38,981 nt of DNA from an uncultured Eggerthellaceae bacterium (GTDB taxonomy: Bacteria > Actinomycetota > Coriobacteriia > Coriobacteriales > Eggerthellaceae). The notes under the pieces are model-generated. The model saw only the letters and a list, made by a program, of their open reading frames with translations, was not told where the DNA came from and searched no databases. The stretch lies in NCBI GenBank assembly GCA_903789375.1, contig CAIFEB010000018.1, positions 1 to 38,981 on the forward strand, in the 5' to 3' direction. The translations under genes and the position numbers were made by a program. Below, piece after piece: positions 25,844-33,602 of the stretch (the first letter of the stretch is position 1; each line of letters starts with the position of its first letter).

Positions 25844-26914
25844 ATGGCACAGAAGAAGGAAGCGCTGCTGGTGTTCAGCAAGCCGCCGATTCCCGGATTG
25901 GTGAAAACGCGCCTGACGCGCGACTACGGCGGGATCTTCACGTACGAGCAGGCGGCTGATTTCTTCACGCGCAGCCTGTACGACGTGAGCGAGATGTGCA
26001 TGCAGGCTCTCTACCAGCTGCAGACCGAAAACGACGCGGCCGTGGCGGCCGACCCCGAAGCCGACGCCATCCAGTACGACTTCTGGATTTCCACCACGCC
26101 GGCCGACAGCGTGCAGAAGATGCGCGACCTGTACGACGCCATCGGACCGTGGCCGATGGAGATCCACTACCTCGAAGACGAGGGCAAGACCTTCGACGAC
26201 CACTTCGACGACGCGTTCTCCAAGCTGTTCGCGATGGGCTACGAAAGCGTCGTGTCCGTGGGCGCCGACATCCCCACCATGCCGAAGAGCCACATCACGC
26301 AGGCGTTCCAGTGGCTCGACTATTTCCAGAAGCTGGGCAAGCCCGGGTTCGTGGAGGCGCCGTGCCAGGAATGCGGGACGTCGCTCGTGGGATTCAGCTC
26401 CGAAACGCCCATCGACAACCAGGGCATCTACTACAACATGGAGGGCCGCGCGGCGCTCGACGGCTACGTGCAGAAGCTGCAGGACGCTGGCGATGTGCCG
26501 TCCGCGTACTTCGCGCCGGTGGCCGACGTGGACGAGGTGACCGACCTGGCCCACGCCGTGTCGTGCATGCGCGCCATCAAGGAGGCCGCGCGCTACCAGA
26601 CCGACCTGTTCGTGCCGCAGCGCGTGCTCGACTGGGTGGACTTCATGGGCATTCGCGTGACCACGCCGCCGAACGAGGAGCACGATCCGCGCCAGTACCT
26701 CGACGGTGCCGAGCCCGAGGACGCGGCACGTGCGGCGCACGCGCACGACGCAGCCGACCCCGACGACAAGCTCGACCCCAAGCAGACGGCTGAGCTGGGC
26801 GATTCCCAGGCGAGCGTGGACGACGAGACCCGCCGCGCCATCGCCGAGGGCATGGCGTCGGTGCAGAACGCGCGCAAGAAGGAATACGGCTACGAGCGCA
26901 AGAAGTACGAATAG
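25844..26914 (+). CDS. DUF2064 / CofC-like transferase (rSAM-associated type)
   Basis: 356 residues; start ATG 25844 with AAGGGACC upstream. The N-terminus LLVFSKPPIPGLVKTRL is the signature of the DUF2064 (TIGR04282-type) GT-A fold proteins, similar to nucleotidyl- or glycosyltransferases such as CofC and MobA. GADIPTMPKSHI fits the metal/nucleotide-binding DxD-like position. Family members are often encoded beside radical SAM enzymes, as here. The protein is larger than usual: the fold is interrupted by an insertion (about 60-80: QLQTENDAAVAADPEADAIQ), and the last ~90 residues are an Asp/Ala/Glu/Lys-rich tail. Substrate unknown. It is followed 31 bases later by the radical SAM gene. Confidence 0.85.
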   Translation: MAQKKEALLVFSKPPIPGLVKTRLTRDYGGIFTYEQAADFFTRSLYDVSEMCMQALYQLQTENDAAVAADPEADAIQYDFWISTTPADSVQKMRDLYDAIGPWPMEIHYLEDEGKTFDDHFDDAFSKLFAMGYESVVSVGADIPTMPKSHITQAFQWLDYFQKLGKPGFVEAPCQECGTSLVGFSSETPIDNQGIYYNMEGRAALDGYVQKLQDAGDVPSAYFAPVADVDEVTDLAHAVSCMRAIKEAARYQTDLFVPQRVLDWVDFMGIRVTTPPNEEHDPRQYLDGAEPEDAARAAHAHDAADPDDKLDPKQTAELGDSQASVDDETRRAIAEGMASVQNARKKEYGYERKKYE

Positions 26915-26945
26915 CCGCGCTGTGGCTTTCGACTGAAACGATCGG

Positions 26946-28445
26946 ATGAGGACCATGACCGAGGAAACGAAGACCGCGCAGGGGACTGCGACGGCGGGCG
27001 CGCAGGGGGCAGCCCAGGCTGCTGCCGCAGGCGCGGGCGCGCAGGCGCCGGACGTGTGCGTCGTCGACGGCGAGGTGCGCCGCGCGCTCCACGCCACGAC
27101 GGCGCTTTGCCCGCAATGCCTGCGCGAGCTGAAGGCGCAGGTGTACGCCGACCAGAACAACGTCGTGTGGATGACGCGCACGTGCCCCGAGCACGGCGAG
27201 ACCATCACGCGCGTGTGGAACGATGCGGACCATTACGAATGGGTGCGTTCGCACGGGTTTCCCAAGGTGCGTCCGCCGCATCCCAACTTCAAGGCGAAGG
27301 CGCCGTGCCCGTTCGGATGCGGCACGTGCTCGCGCCACGAGCGCCGGGGCACGCTGCTCGAAATCGAGGTCACGCGCAACTGCAACCTGCACTGCCCCGT
27401 GTGCTTCATGTCGGCCGAAACGGGCGAGGGCGACCCCACGCTCGAGGAAATCGACGCGATGTACGACACCATCGCCGCGGCTGTGGGCACCGATGGCGCC
27501 GTGCAGCTGACCGGCGGCGAGCCGACGTGCCGCAAGGATTTGCCCGACATCATCCGCCATGGGCGCGAGAAGGGCTTCTGGGGCATCGAGGTGAACACGA
27601 ACGGCCTGGTCATCGCCTCGAAGCCGGGATACCTCGAGTCGCTTGTCGAAGCGGGCGTCACGGGCATCTATCTGTCGTTCGACGGCCTTACGGGCGACGT
27701 GTACAAAGGCACGTGCGGGCGTGACATCCTGGACGTCAAGCTGCGCGCCATCGAGCGTTGCCGCGAATGCGCTATCCAGGTGGTGCTGTCGGTGGTCGTG
27801 GTCGCGGGCCTCAACGACGGCCAGCTGGGCGACATCCTGCGTTTCGCGATGGACAACGCCGACGTGGTCGCCGGCATCGCCCTGCAGCCCGCGTTCACGT
27901 CGGGTCGTTTCGATGCGAAGCGTTCCATCGCCATGTCGTCGGGCGATGTCATCTTCGATTTGGCCGCGCAGTCCGATGGGCTGCTCGACCCCTACGATAT
28001 CTGGCCGCTCGGCACGTCGAGTCCTCTGTGCGACACGGGCGTGTTCCTTCTGCACGACCCGGACGTGGCGACGCATCCGTCGGGCTTCGTGCCTGCGTCG
28101 CAGCTGATCACGCCCGAGGAATACCATGCGTCGTTCAGCCCCGACTCCCCGCAGGGGTCGGTGTTCGCCGACATCCTGGTCAGCAAGGGCTACCAGGTGT
28201 CCGATGGTCTGTCGATCATCATCATGAACTACATGGACGCGCGCAGCATGGACACGCAGCGCCTACGCGAATGCTCGATGATGGTCACCGTTCCGTCGGG
28301 GCTTGCCATCCCGTTCTGCTCGTACCATCTGACCGACGCGAACGGCTGCCGGCTGTATCCGCCCTGGTTGAAGGAAGAGCTGCGCGAAGGCGAACCTGCG
28401 AGCGCGCTCATTGCGAAGTACCTGCTGCCGAACAACGAGAGGTAG
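26946..28445 (+). CDS. Radical SAM enzyme, COG1964 (MJ0619/Tes-like)
   Basis: 499 residues from ATG 26946; ATG 26955 is an equally weak alternative start. An Ala/Gln/Gly-rich leader (to about 35) precedes a small Cys module, TALCPQCLRELKAQ...TRTCPEHGE, then CPFGCGTCSRH, then the radical SAM core with C146, C150 and C153 in VTRNCNLHCPVCF (Cx3Cx2C) and the GGEPT motif. This order (CPxC, TCPxHG, CPxxCGxC, then the core) is that of the COG1964 family, which includes MJ0619 (methylation of a methanopterin precursor) and archaeal Tes (tetraether lipid synthase). The C-terminal part contains further Cys (PLCDTGVF, IPFCSYH). It abuts the ferredoxin-DUF169 gene with no gap. Confidence 0.9.
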   Translation: MRTMTEETKTAQGTATAGAQGAAQAAAAGAGAQAPDVCVVDGEVRRALHATTALCPQCLRELKAQVYADQNNVVWMTRTCPEHGETITRVWNDADHYEWVRSHGFPKVRPPHPNFKAKAPCPFGCGTCSRHERRGTLLEIEVTRNCNLHCPVCFMSAETGEGDPTLEEIDAMYDTIAAAVGTDGAVQLTGGEPTCRKDLPDIIRHGREKGFWGIEVNTNGLVIASKPGYLESLVEAGVTGIYLSFDGLTGDVYKGTCGRDILDVKLRAIERCRECAIQVVLSVVVVAGLNDGQLGDILRFAMDNADVVAGIALQPAFTSGRFDAKRSIAMSSGDVIFDLAAQSDGLLDPYDIWPLGTSSPLCDTGVFLLHDPDVATHPSGFVPASQLITPEEYHASFSPDSPQGSVFADILVSKGYQVSDGLSIIIMNYMDARSMDTQRLRECSMMVTVPSGLAIPFCSYHLTDANGCRLYPPWLKEELREGEPASALIAKYLLPNNER

Positions 28446-29474
28446 ATGTCCCCGATGTCCGAAACGAACCGCAACGCTGCGGGCGAGGTCGCCTACAGCA
28501 TCACCATCGACCGCGCGCTGTGCACGAAGTGCGGGCTGTGCGAGGCGTTCTGTCCGACCGAGGTGTACGACCTGGTCGACGGCGCGCCGCAGGCCACGCG
28601 CGTGGAGGCGTGCTGGGGCTGCGAGACGTGCTCGGGCAACTGCCCCGTGGGAGCCATCGACGTGGCGGCCACCTCGGGCGAGGTCGACCCGCTGCAGGGG
28701 CATGTGGTCGAAGACCTTATCGACGACGAGGAACGTGCACGCTACCAGGAGTGGGCGAAGACGCTCCACGATGTGCTGGGGCTGCGCTGGCACGCGGTGG
28801 CCGTGACGCTCATCAGGGCGGGCGCGCCGTATCCGCGCGGGGTGGAGATCCCCAAGGAGCGCATGCGCTACTGCCAGTCGATGAACGCCGCCCGCCGCGG
28901 CGTGTCGCTGCTCATGCCGGCCAACCGCCATTCGTGCCCCGACGGCACGTCGATTCTGGGGCTGACGGGCGTGCCGAAGAAGCTGGCGTCGGGCGAGATC
29001 TACATCCTGTTCCACAAACTGGACACCAAGGAGGCGGCGGCGCGCATGGTCAACGAGCGGCCCATGCTGCCCGCGCGCTCGATGGACGCCACGTGCGTGT
29101 GCCCGTTGGACGACCCGCACGCGAAGGCCGACGTCGTGGTGGTGTTCGGCACGCCCGAGCAGATGATGTGGCTGTCCATGGCCACATCGTACTATACCGG
29201 GCACCGGCATGACTTCCACGCGAGCGGCTACAACTCGCACTGCGTGGAGGCGACGCTTCTGCCGATGACGTCCAAGCAGATCAACATCTCGTTCGGGTGC
29301 TACGGCGGCCGCGCCAGCTCGGATCTGGGCGACGACATGATGATGATGGGCATCCCCATCGAGCTGATGGACGACGTGGTGCGCGGCGTGCGCGAACTGG
29401 GCAAACGCGTCATTCCGCAGGAGCGGGACAAGGTGTACCTGTTCCCGATGCGCGGCTCGGGCACCCGCATCTAG
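28446..29474 (+). CDS. Ferredoxin-DUF169 fusion protein
   Basis: 342 residues from ATG 28446, directly after the preceding stop; ATG 28455 is possible, and GAGAGG (28437-28442) lies between ideal distances for both. Residues ~20-80 form a 2[4Fe-4S] ferredoxin: CTKCGLCEAFCPTEVY and CWGCETCSGNCPVGAID. After a linker the rest is DUF169: LGLRWHAVAVTLIRAGAPYPRGVEIP, RRGVSLLMPANRHSCPDGTSILGL, NISFGCYGGRASSDLGDDMMMMGIP. DUF169 has no established reaction; it is common in anaerobes, including methanogens. The fused ferredoxin implies an electron-transfer function, possibly supplying the neighbouring radical SAM enzyme. It is followed 8 bases later by the GNAT gene. Confidence 0.9.
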   Translation: MSPMSETNRNAAGEVAYSITIDRALCTKCGLCEAFCPTEVYDLVDGAPQATRVEACWGCETCSGNCPVGAIDVAATSGEVDPLQGHVVEDLIDDEERARYQEWAKTLHDVLGLRWHAVAVTLIRAGAPYPRGVEIPKERMRYCQSMNAARRGVSLLMPANRHSCPDGTSILGLTGVPKKLASGEIYILFHKLDTKEAAARMVNERPMLPARSMDATCVCPLDDPHAKADVVVVFGTPEQMMWLSMATSYYTGHRHDFHASGYNSHCVEATLLPMTSKQINISFGCYGGRASSDLGDDMMMMGIPIELMDDVVRGVRELGKRVIPQERDKVYLFPMRGSGTRI

Positions 29475-29482
29475 GAGGGCTT

Positions 29483-29932
29483 ATGGCATCCGACGGACAG
29501 CAGGGGCCGGCGCTCTTCACGCTGCGCGACGCGCGCGAATCCGACCTGCCGAGCGTCGACTTCATGGCGCTCGGCGAGGGCATGGACCGCATGCCCGGCA
29601 TCGAGCGCATGCGCGTGGCCGTGAACGACGCCGACGAGGTGGTCGGGTTTCTGCGGCTGCAGCCCGATGCGCAGGGCGTGGCGTACGTGAACCCGGTCGT
29701 CGTATACCCGACGTGGCGCGGCCAAGGCGTGGGACGCGCGCTCATGGACGATGCGCACGAGCGCGCGGGCGAACTGCGGCTCATTGCGCGCGGCACGAGC
29801 GTCGGATTCTACCGCAAGCTCGGTTTCACGAATATGAGCTGGGCGGACACCGACCAGTCGGCGGCGTCGGAAGACTGCGACGGCTGCCCGTACCGCGCCG
29901 ACTGCAAGCCACAGCCCATGCGGCTGGTGTAA
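29483..29932 (+). CDS. GNAT-family acetyltransferase with Cys-rich tail
   Basis: 149 residues; start ATG 29483 with AGGAGGGC at 29473-29480. The acyl-CoA binding motif A is VVYPTWRGQGVGRALMDDAHE, and motif B is GTSVGFYRKLGFTNM. Such enzymes acylate amines on small molecules or proteins; the substrate is unknown. The C-terminus, EDCDGCPYRADCKPQP, carries three Cys (C-x2-C-x5-C) that are not part of the GNAT fold and could bind Zn or Fe-S, which is unusual. Last gene of the cluster, ending at the strong terminator 29939-30003. Confidence 0.9.
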   Translation: MASDGQQGPALFTLRDARESDLPSVDFMALGEGMDRMPGIERMRVAVNDADEVVGFLRLQPDAQGVAYVNPVVVYPTWRGQGVGRALMDDAHERAGELRLIARGTSVGFYRKLGFTNMSWADTDQSAASEDCDGCPYRADCKPQPMRLV

Positions 29933-29938
29933 CGAAGC

Positions 29939-30003
29939 GCGCGGGTGCGCGGGGCGCGTGGGGCGTACGCGCCCGTGGGCTCCGCGCACCCGCGCATTTT
30001 TCT
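29939..30003 (+). terminator. Terminator at the end of the redox/radical-SAM cluster
   Basis: A perfect 14-bp GC stem (29939-29952 with 29982-29995), with a 29-base GC-rich loop that contains further pairing, then ATTTTTCTC. Confidence 0.9.
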
Positions 30004-30114
30004 CGCAGGCGCAAGGGCCTGTCCATGCATGCCTTTTCTCGCGCAAAGCGCAGGTGGCCTGCGGATTCTTCTCCTGTTCGGCGCATGCTTGCTCGCTGCT
30101 GCGGCGGCACCGGG

Positions 30115-31323
30115 TTAATTGTCGCTGTGCATCTTCCAGTTCTTATGACCTTGGGCGTAGAGCGCCGAGAGCGTGATGGCGCAGCCGGCCGTGAGCGCGA
30201 TGAGCGCAAGCGTGAACGACGGCCACGGCAGCGTGGCGGCGACGGTCGCGGTGGCGGTGATGGCGCCGTAGGCGAAGTTCGCGAAGGCGGAAGCCGTGCC
30301 CACGCGTTCCTCGGGCTGATCGAGCAGCACCAGGTAGGCGGCGGGCCGCACGATGCCCTCGGCGAGCGCGTACGGGGCGAAACCGCAGAACAGCCCCACG
30401 GGCGAGCGCATCCCGAACGCTGCGAGCAGGACGGTGGCGCAGCCGACCAACACGATGCAGATGAACAGGATGGCGGGCACGTCGAACCGCTTCTGGAGCT
30501 TCAGGTACACGGCGGGTGCGATAAGGTTGACGGCGCAGGTGGCGGCGTAGACGATGCTGTACCCCGTATAGGACAGCCCGAATCCGTCGATGAGGATGTA
30601 CGACGCGGTGGCGATGAACGCGAAAAACGGGATGCCCGTGATGCCGACGAACAGGGCGAGCGCGCCGAATCCGGGCTGGCCCATGAGCGCCCGCGCGATC
30701 GAGAGCATGCTGCCGAATGCTGTCGTGAGCGTGGCGTTGCTTGCGTGGTAGGTCTCCGAGATGAGGGCGGACAGCACGCAGCAGAGGACGCCGCCTGCGG
30801 TGAGCAGGACGAACACACCGCGCCATCCCACGTGCTCTACCGCGAACGACCCCAGAAACGGCGCCGCCACCGGTCCGATGATGATGAGCGACTGCAGAAG
30901 CGTCATGGCAAGCTTCAGGTCATCTCCGGCGAACGAGTCTTTGATGAGCGCGCTCGACACGGTCGCGCACGTCCCCATGCCCAGCGCCTCGACGACGCGC
31001 CACGCCGTGAGCGCTCCCACGCCGGGAGCGACGGTGCAGCCGAACGATCCCACGGTGAACAGGATGCTTCCGGCCAAAAAGGTGCGCTGGCGGCCGAAAC
31101 GGTCGGAAATCGAGCCCGCGAGCAGCATGGTCACGGTCGACGCGATGAGGAACGAGAAGACGGTGCTGTTGAGCACCGCGGGGGAAACGCCCAGCTCGAC
31201 CTGCATTGAAGGCAGCGCGGGCGCGTACATGTCGATGGCGAGAATCTGGATCAGATAGACGACGATAACGCATGCGAGTAGGCGTTTCGGGCCGAGGCGT
31301 CTCTGCGGGACAATGAGTTTCAT
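30115..31323 (-). CDS. MFS exporter, Bcr/CflA-like
   Basis: 402 residues; start at 31323 (minus-strand ATG), with GGGGAA ten bases upstream; an ATG six codons earlier (31341) is possible but lacks a binding site. A 12-helix proton-linked drug or metabolite exporter. The family signature is clear: the first helix with QILAIDMYAPALPSMQVELGVSP, the motif A loop AGSISDRFGRQRTFLAG, and the motif C-like GPVAAPFLGSFAVEHVGWRGVF. Substrate unknown; Bcr/CflA relatives export bicyclomycin, chloramphenicol, sulphonamides or Cys-peptides. It is transcribed alone, probably from the palindromic promoter at 31438-31457. Confidence 0.93.
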   Translation of the reverse strand: MKLIVPQRRLGPKRLLACVIVVYLIQILAIDMYAPALPSMQVELGVSPAVLNSTVFSFLIASTVTMLLAGSISDRFGRQRTFLAGSILFTVGSFGCTVAPGVGALTAWRVVEALGMGTCATVSSALIKDSFAGDDLKLAMTLLQSLIIIGPVAAPFLGSFAVEHVGWRGVFVLLTAGGVLCCVLSALISETYHASNATLTTAFGSMLSIARALMGQPGFGALALFVGITGIPFFAFIATASYILIDGFGLSYTGYSIVYAATCAVNLIAPAVYLKLQKRFDVPAILFICIVLVGCATVLLAAFGMRSPVGLFCGFAPYALAEGIVRPAAYLVLLDQPEERVGTASAFANFAYGAITATATVAATLPWPSFTLALIALTAGCAITLSALYAQGHKNWKMHSDN

Positions 31324-31437
31324 ACGGCGTTCGTTCCCCATTCGGCGGTTGTCGGGCAACCGCCGGCGAACGGCTTGGCTGCAGTGCGTGATCCGTTGAG
31401 CGATGCGTGGGCCTCGGATGCGGCCTGCGCATACGGC

Positions 31438-31457
31438 GCCCATTATATCGAATGGGC
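31438..31457 (-). promoter_or_regulatory. Palindromic operator containing the MFS -10 element
   Basis: GCCCATT (31438-31444), six bases, AATGGGC (31451-31457), a perfect 7-bp inverted repeat. Read on the minus strand it contains TATAAT (31447-31442), about 120 bases before the MFS start. No -35 consensus lies at the proper distance, so binding of a regulator to the palindrome would directly decide promoter use. Confidence 0.6.
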
Positions 31458-31650
31458 AGGGGGATGCGCGAACGCGGCGAGTTCGAAAGGGTGTGGGCCA
31501 GGGTCGCCTTGGCGCGCGAGCAGGGGACGTGCTGGTGCGCAGGCGGGGCACGCATTGGGGATGCACGAACGCTGGCGTGCTGGCGCGCGGGCGTGGCATG
31601 CATTGGGGATGCGCGAACACGGGCATTGGGCGGGATCCGGATACGTGCTG
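31450..31650. repeat. Degenerate 48-bp tandem repeat
   Basis: The core CATTGGGGATGCRCGAAC occurs at 31553-31570 and 31601-31618 (48 bases apart); a diverged copy, GGGGATGCGCGAAC, ends at 31473, about two periods earlier. Flanking CTGGCGTGCTGGCGCGC-like sequence repeats in step. Copies are imperfect. Confidence 0.6.
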
Positions 31651-31824
31651 GGGTGCGCGCCATGCGTCTTCCGCATGCGCAGCGCGACGGGTAGGACAAG
31701 CGCCAGGCGCTCCGTCGCGCGCGCACGTGGCCGCCATTATAGATGAAGCGACGGCTGAATCGGTGTAGGGGCGCGACGGGCGCAGGGAAGGAGGGAATCG
31801 CCCGCCGCGCAGGATTGAGGGACG

Positions 31825-32373
31825 CTACGCCTCGGAAGGAGGGGTCGAAGCGCGGTCCAAGGATAGGTCGTCTCTGCCGGGGCGGGGAAGGGCGTCCTCC
31901 TCGTCCTGGAGGTAGTGCTGGCGCTGCCAAGGGGCGGTGGCGACCGTCGACGAGCGCAGCGCCGCGAGGGCGTCTTCGACGATGTCGGAGATGAGGCTCT
32001 CGCTTGCGGTTTCGGCAGCGTCCGTAGACGCGGCCAGCGCCGTGTTGTCTGCGGGCGATGCTGTGCTGCCGGACGCGTCATCGTCTTCGGACGCCGTGGC
32101 GTTGTCGGACACGGTATCGCCTTCAGCGGCGGCGGCCGACACGCCCAATGCCGCCGGCTTGTCTGCCCGATCGTTCACGGCCGGGGAAAGGGTCTCGGTT
32201 GGGGAAGCGGATTCCGATTCCCCAACGCCCGACGCGTCTTCGACGGAGGTGATTGCAGGAGCGCTCTGCTCCGCGGCGTGCGCGGTCTCGGGAGCGTGGA
32301 GCGCGAGGGGAGCGACGACGGCGAGTGCAAGGCCGACGGATACGATTTTTGTTGCGAATGATGCGGTCTTCAA
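31825..32373 (-). CDS. Small secreted acidic low-complexity protein
   Basis: 182 residues; start TTG (32373-32371 on the minus strand) chosen because AAAGGAG lies seven bases upstream and the protein then opens with a classical Sec signal: KTASFATKIVSVGLALAVVAPLALHA, with cleavage predicted near ETAHA-AEQ. The mature part is dominated by Ser, Ala, Thr, Asp and Glu (for example ASEDDDASGSTASPADN) and looks disordered. It ends in a more ordinary, charged stretch (WQRQHYLQDEEDALPRPGRDD). No domain, no LPxTG anchor and no lipobox is visible. Function unknown; it may be a remnant of a larger surface protein, since stalk-like sequence is present without a recognisable head. Confidence 0.65.
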   Translation of the reverse strand: MKTASFATKIVSVGLALAVVAPLALHAPETAHAAEQSAPAITSVEDASGVGESESASPTETLSPAVNDRADKPAALGVSAAAAEGDTVSDNATASEDDDASGSTASPADNTALAASTDAAETASESLISDIVEDALAALRSSTVATAPWQRQHYLQDEEDALPRPGRDDLSLDRASTPPSEA

Positions 32374-32573
32374 TGCGGTCTCCTTTCGTGTCGCAGGAAC
32401 GGGTCCCACGATACGAACGGAAGCCAAACGAACCTCAAAGACCGCGCCGCGTCTGTTGCCGAGCCGTTGCAACAGGGGCAAGGGAATTCTCAATTGGTTC
32501 CATACCGCCTGATGGGGCGCGTGTGAACGATGGCGTCGCACCCGGAGCCGCACGGGATGCGCGCAGCGCGTTG

Positions 32574-33602
32574 TTACGCGGCGCGCACGTCCCCTTCACG
32601 AACGTTCGCAAGCCGCTGGGCCACCGGCACCCCGGAACGGCCGCCGTGCGTCCTGTGCGGGCGATGGCTGTGCGCCGTGCGGTGCGAAGTCGGGCGGCTC
32701 AGCAGGACGACCGAGGCCAGGACGAGCACGATGCCCGCGAAGCCGGCGAGTCCGAGCTGCTCGCCGTAGAGCGCCACGCCCAGAAGGGCGGCGACGGGCG
32801 TTTCGAGCGAGCTTAAGACCGGCAGCTTGCTGCTCTCGTCGAGCATGCCGGCGCCGGCGTAGTACAGCAGGTAGGCAAGCGCCGTGGGGACGAGCGCGAG
32901 CACGGCGCCGTACCCCAGAATGGTGGGATTCACGACGAGCGTGCCGTTCCACGGCTGCAGCCACAGCGCGAGCGCGGCCGTGCCGAACAGGAAGCTGTAC
33001 GTCGTCACGACGAGCGGGTTGGCTTTGCGGTCGGCCGCCTTGCTGAGCAGGGGATTGAGCGAGTAGAGCGCCGCCGCGCCCACGCCGAACGCGATGCCCG
33101 CGACCGAAAGCCCCACCGATGCCGTCTGGCCGCCCGCGATGACGAGCGCGCAGCCGACGATGTCCACGGCTATGCCCGCGACCTTGACGGCGGTCGAGCG
33201 CTCGGTGGCCAGGATGATGCCGATCATCAGGGTGAACACCGGTGCGATGCGCAAAAGGACCGAGCTCGCGGCCACGCCGACGCCTTTGACTGCGATTACG
33301 TAGCAGGCGTTGTACGCGCCGTGACAGGCGATGCCGAGCAGCGCGCAGAACGCGAGCGTGCGCGCGTCGACGCGGAACGCCTTCCAGCCGCAGCGCACGA
33401 CGGTGAACGCGCCGAGCGCAAGCGCCGCGATGGCGATACGCAGGAATGCGATGACCTGCGTCGTTGCGCCGGCGTTCTCCATCTCGACCATGAGCGGGCC
33501 GATGCAGCCCCACAGAAGCCCGGCGATGACGACCGCGGCCGTGCCGCGCGCCGCCTTCGATCCTGCGCCGGAGCCCGCGCCCCGATGCGTCAGCTTGTCC
33601 AT
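32574..33602 (-). CDS. EamA/DMT-family transporter
   Basis: 342 residues; start at 33602 (minus-strand ATG) with GAGGAG upstream. A ten-helix drug/metabolite exporter with two EamA repeats. Repeat 1 begins GTAAVVIAGLLWGCIGPLMVEM and includes the FLRIAIAALALG segment; repeat 2 begins LSVAGIAFGVGAAALYSLNPLLSK and ends with ETPVAALLGVALYGEQLG, the usual helix 9 motif. The C-terminal ~40 residues are a basic hydrophilic tail (SHRTAHSHRPHRTHGG). Substrate unknown, commonly amino acids or other metabolites. It is divergent from the LysR gene, which makes it the probable target of that regulator. Confidence 0.93.
   Translation of the reverse strand: MDKLTHRGAGSGAGSKAARGTAAVVIAGLLWGCIGPLMVEMENAGATTQVIAFLRIAIAALALGAFTVVRCGWKAFRVDARTLAFCALLGIACHGAYNACYVIAVKGVGVAASSVLLRIAPVFTLMIGIILATERSTAVKVAGIAVDIVGCALVIAGGQTASVGLSVAGIAFGVGAAALYSLNPLLSKAADRKANPLVVTTYSFLFGTAALALWLQPWNGTLVVNPTILGYGAVLALVPTALAYLLYYAGAGMLDESSKLPVLSSLETPVAALLGVALYGEQLGLAGFAGIVLVLASVVLLSRPTSHRTAHSHRPHRTHGGRSGVPVAQRLANVREGDVRAA

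Larger units (their letters stand above)
31342..31824. other. Intergenic region with palindromic promoter and 48-bp repeats
   Basis: About 480 bases with no gene that I can support. Several frames stay open because of base composition. It holds the MFS promoter/operator at 31438-31457 and degenerate repeats with 48-base spacing between about 31450 and 31650. Confidence 0.5.

Noticed and set aside
30115..31737. Longer MFS protein starting at 31737
   Set aside because: The added 138 residues are Arg/Pro/Ala-rich, cross the palindromic promoter and have no ribosome binding site; helix 1 of the transporter begins right after the chosen start.
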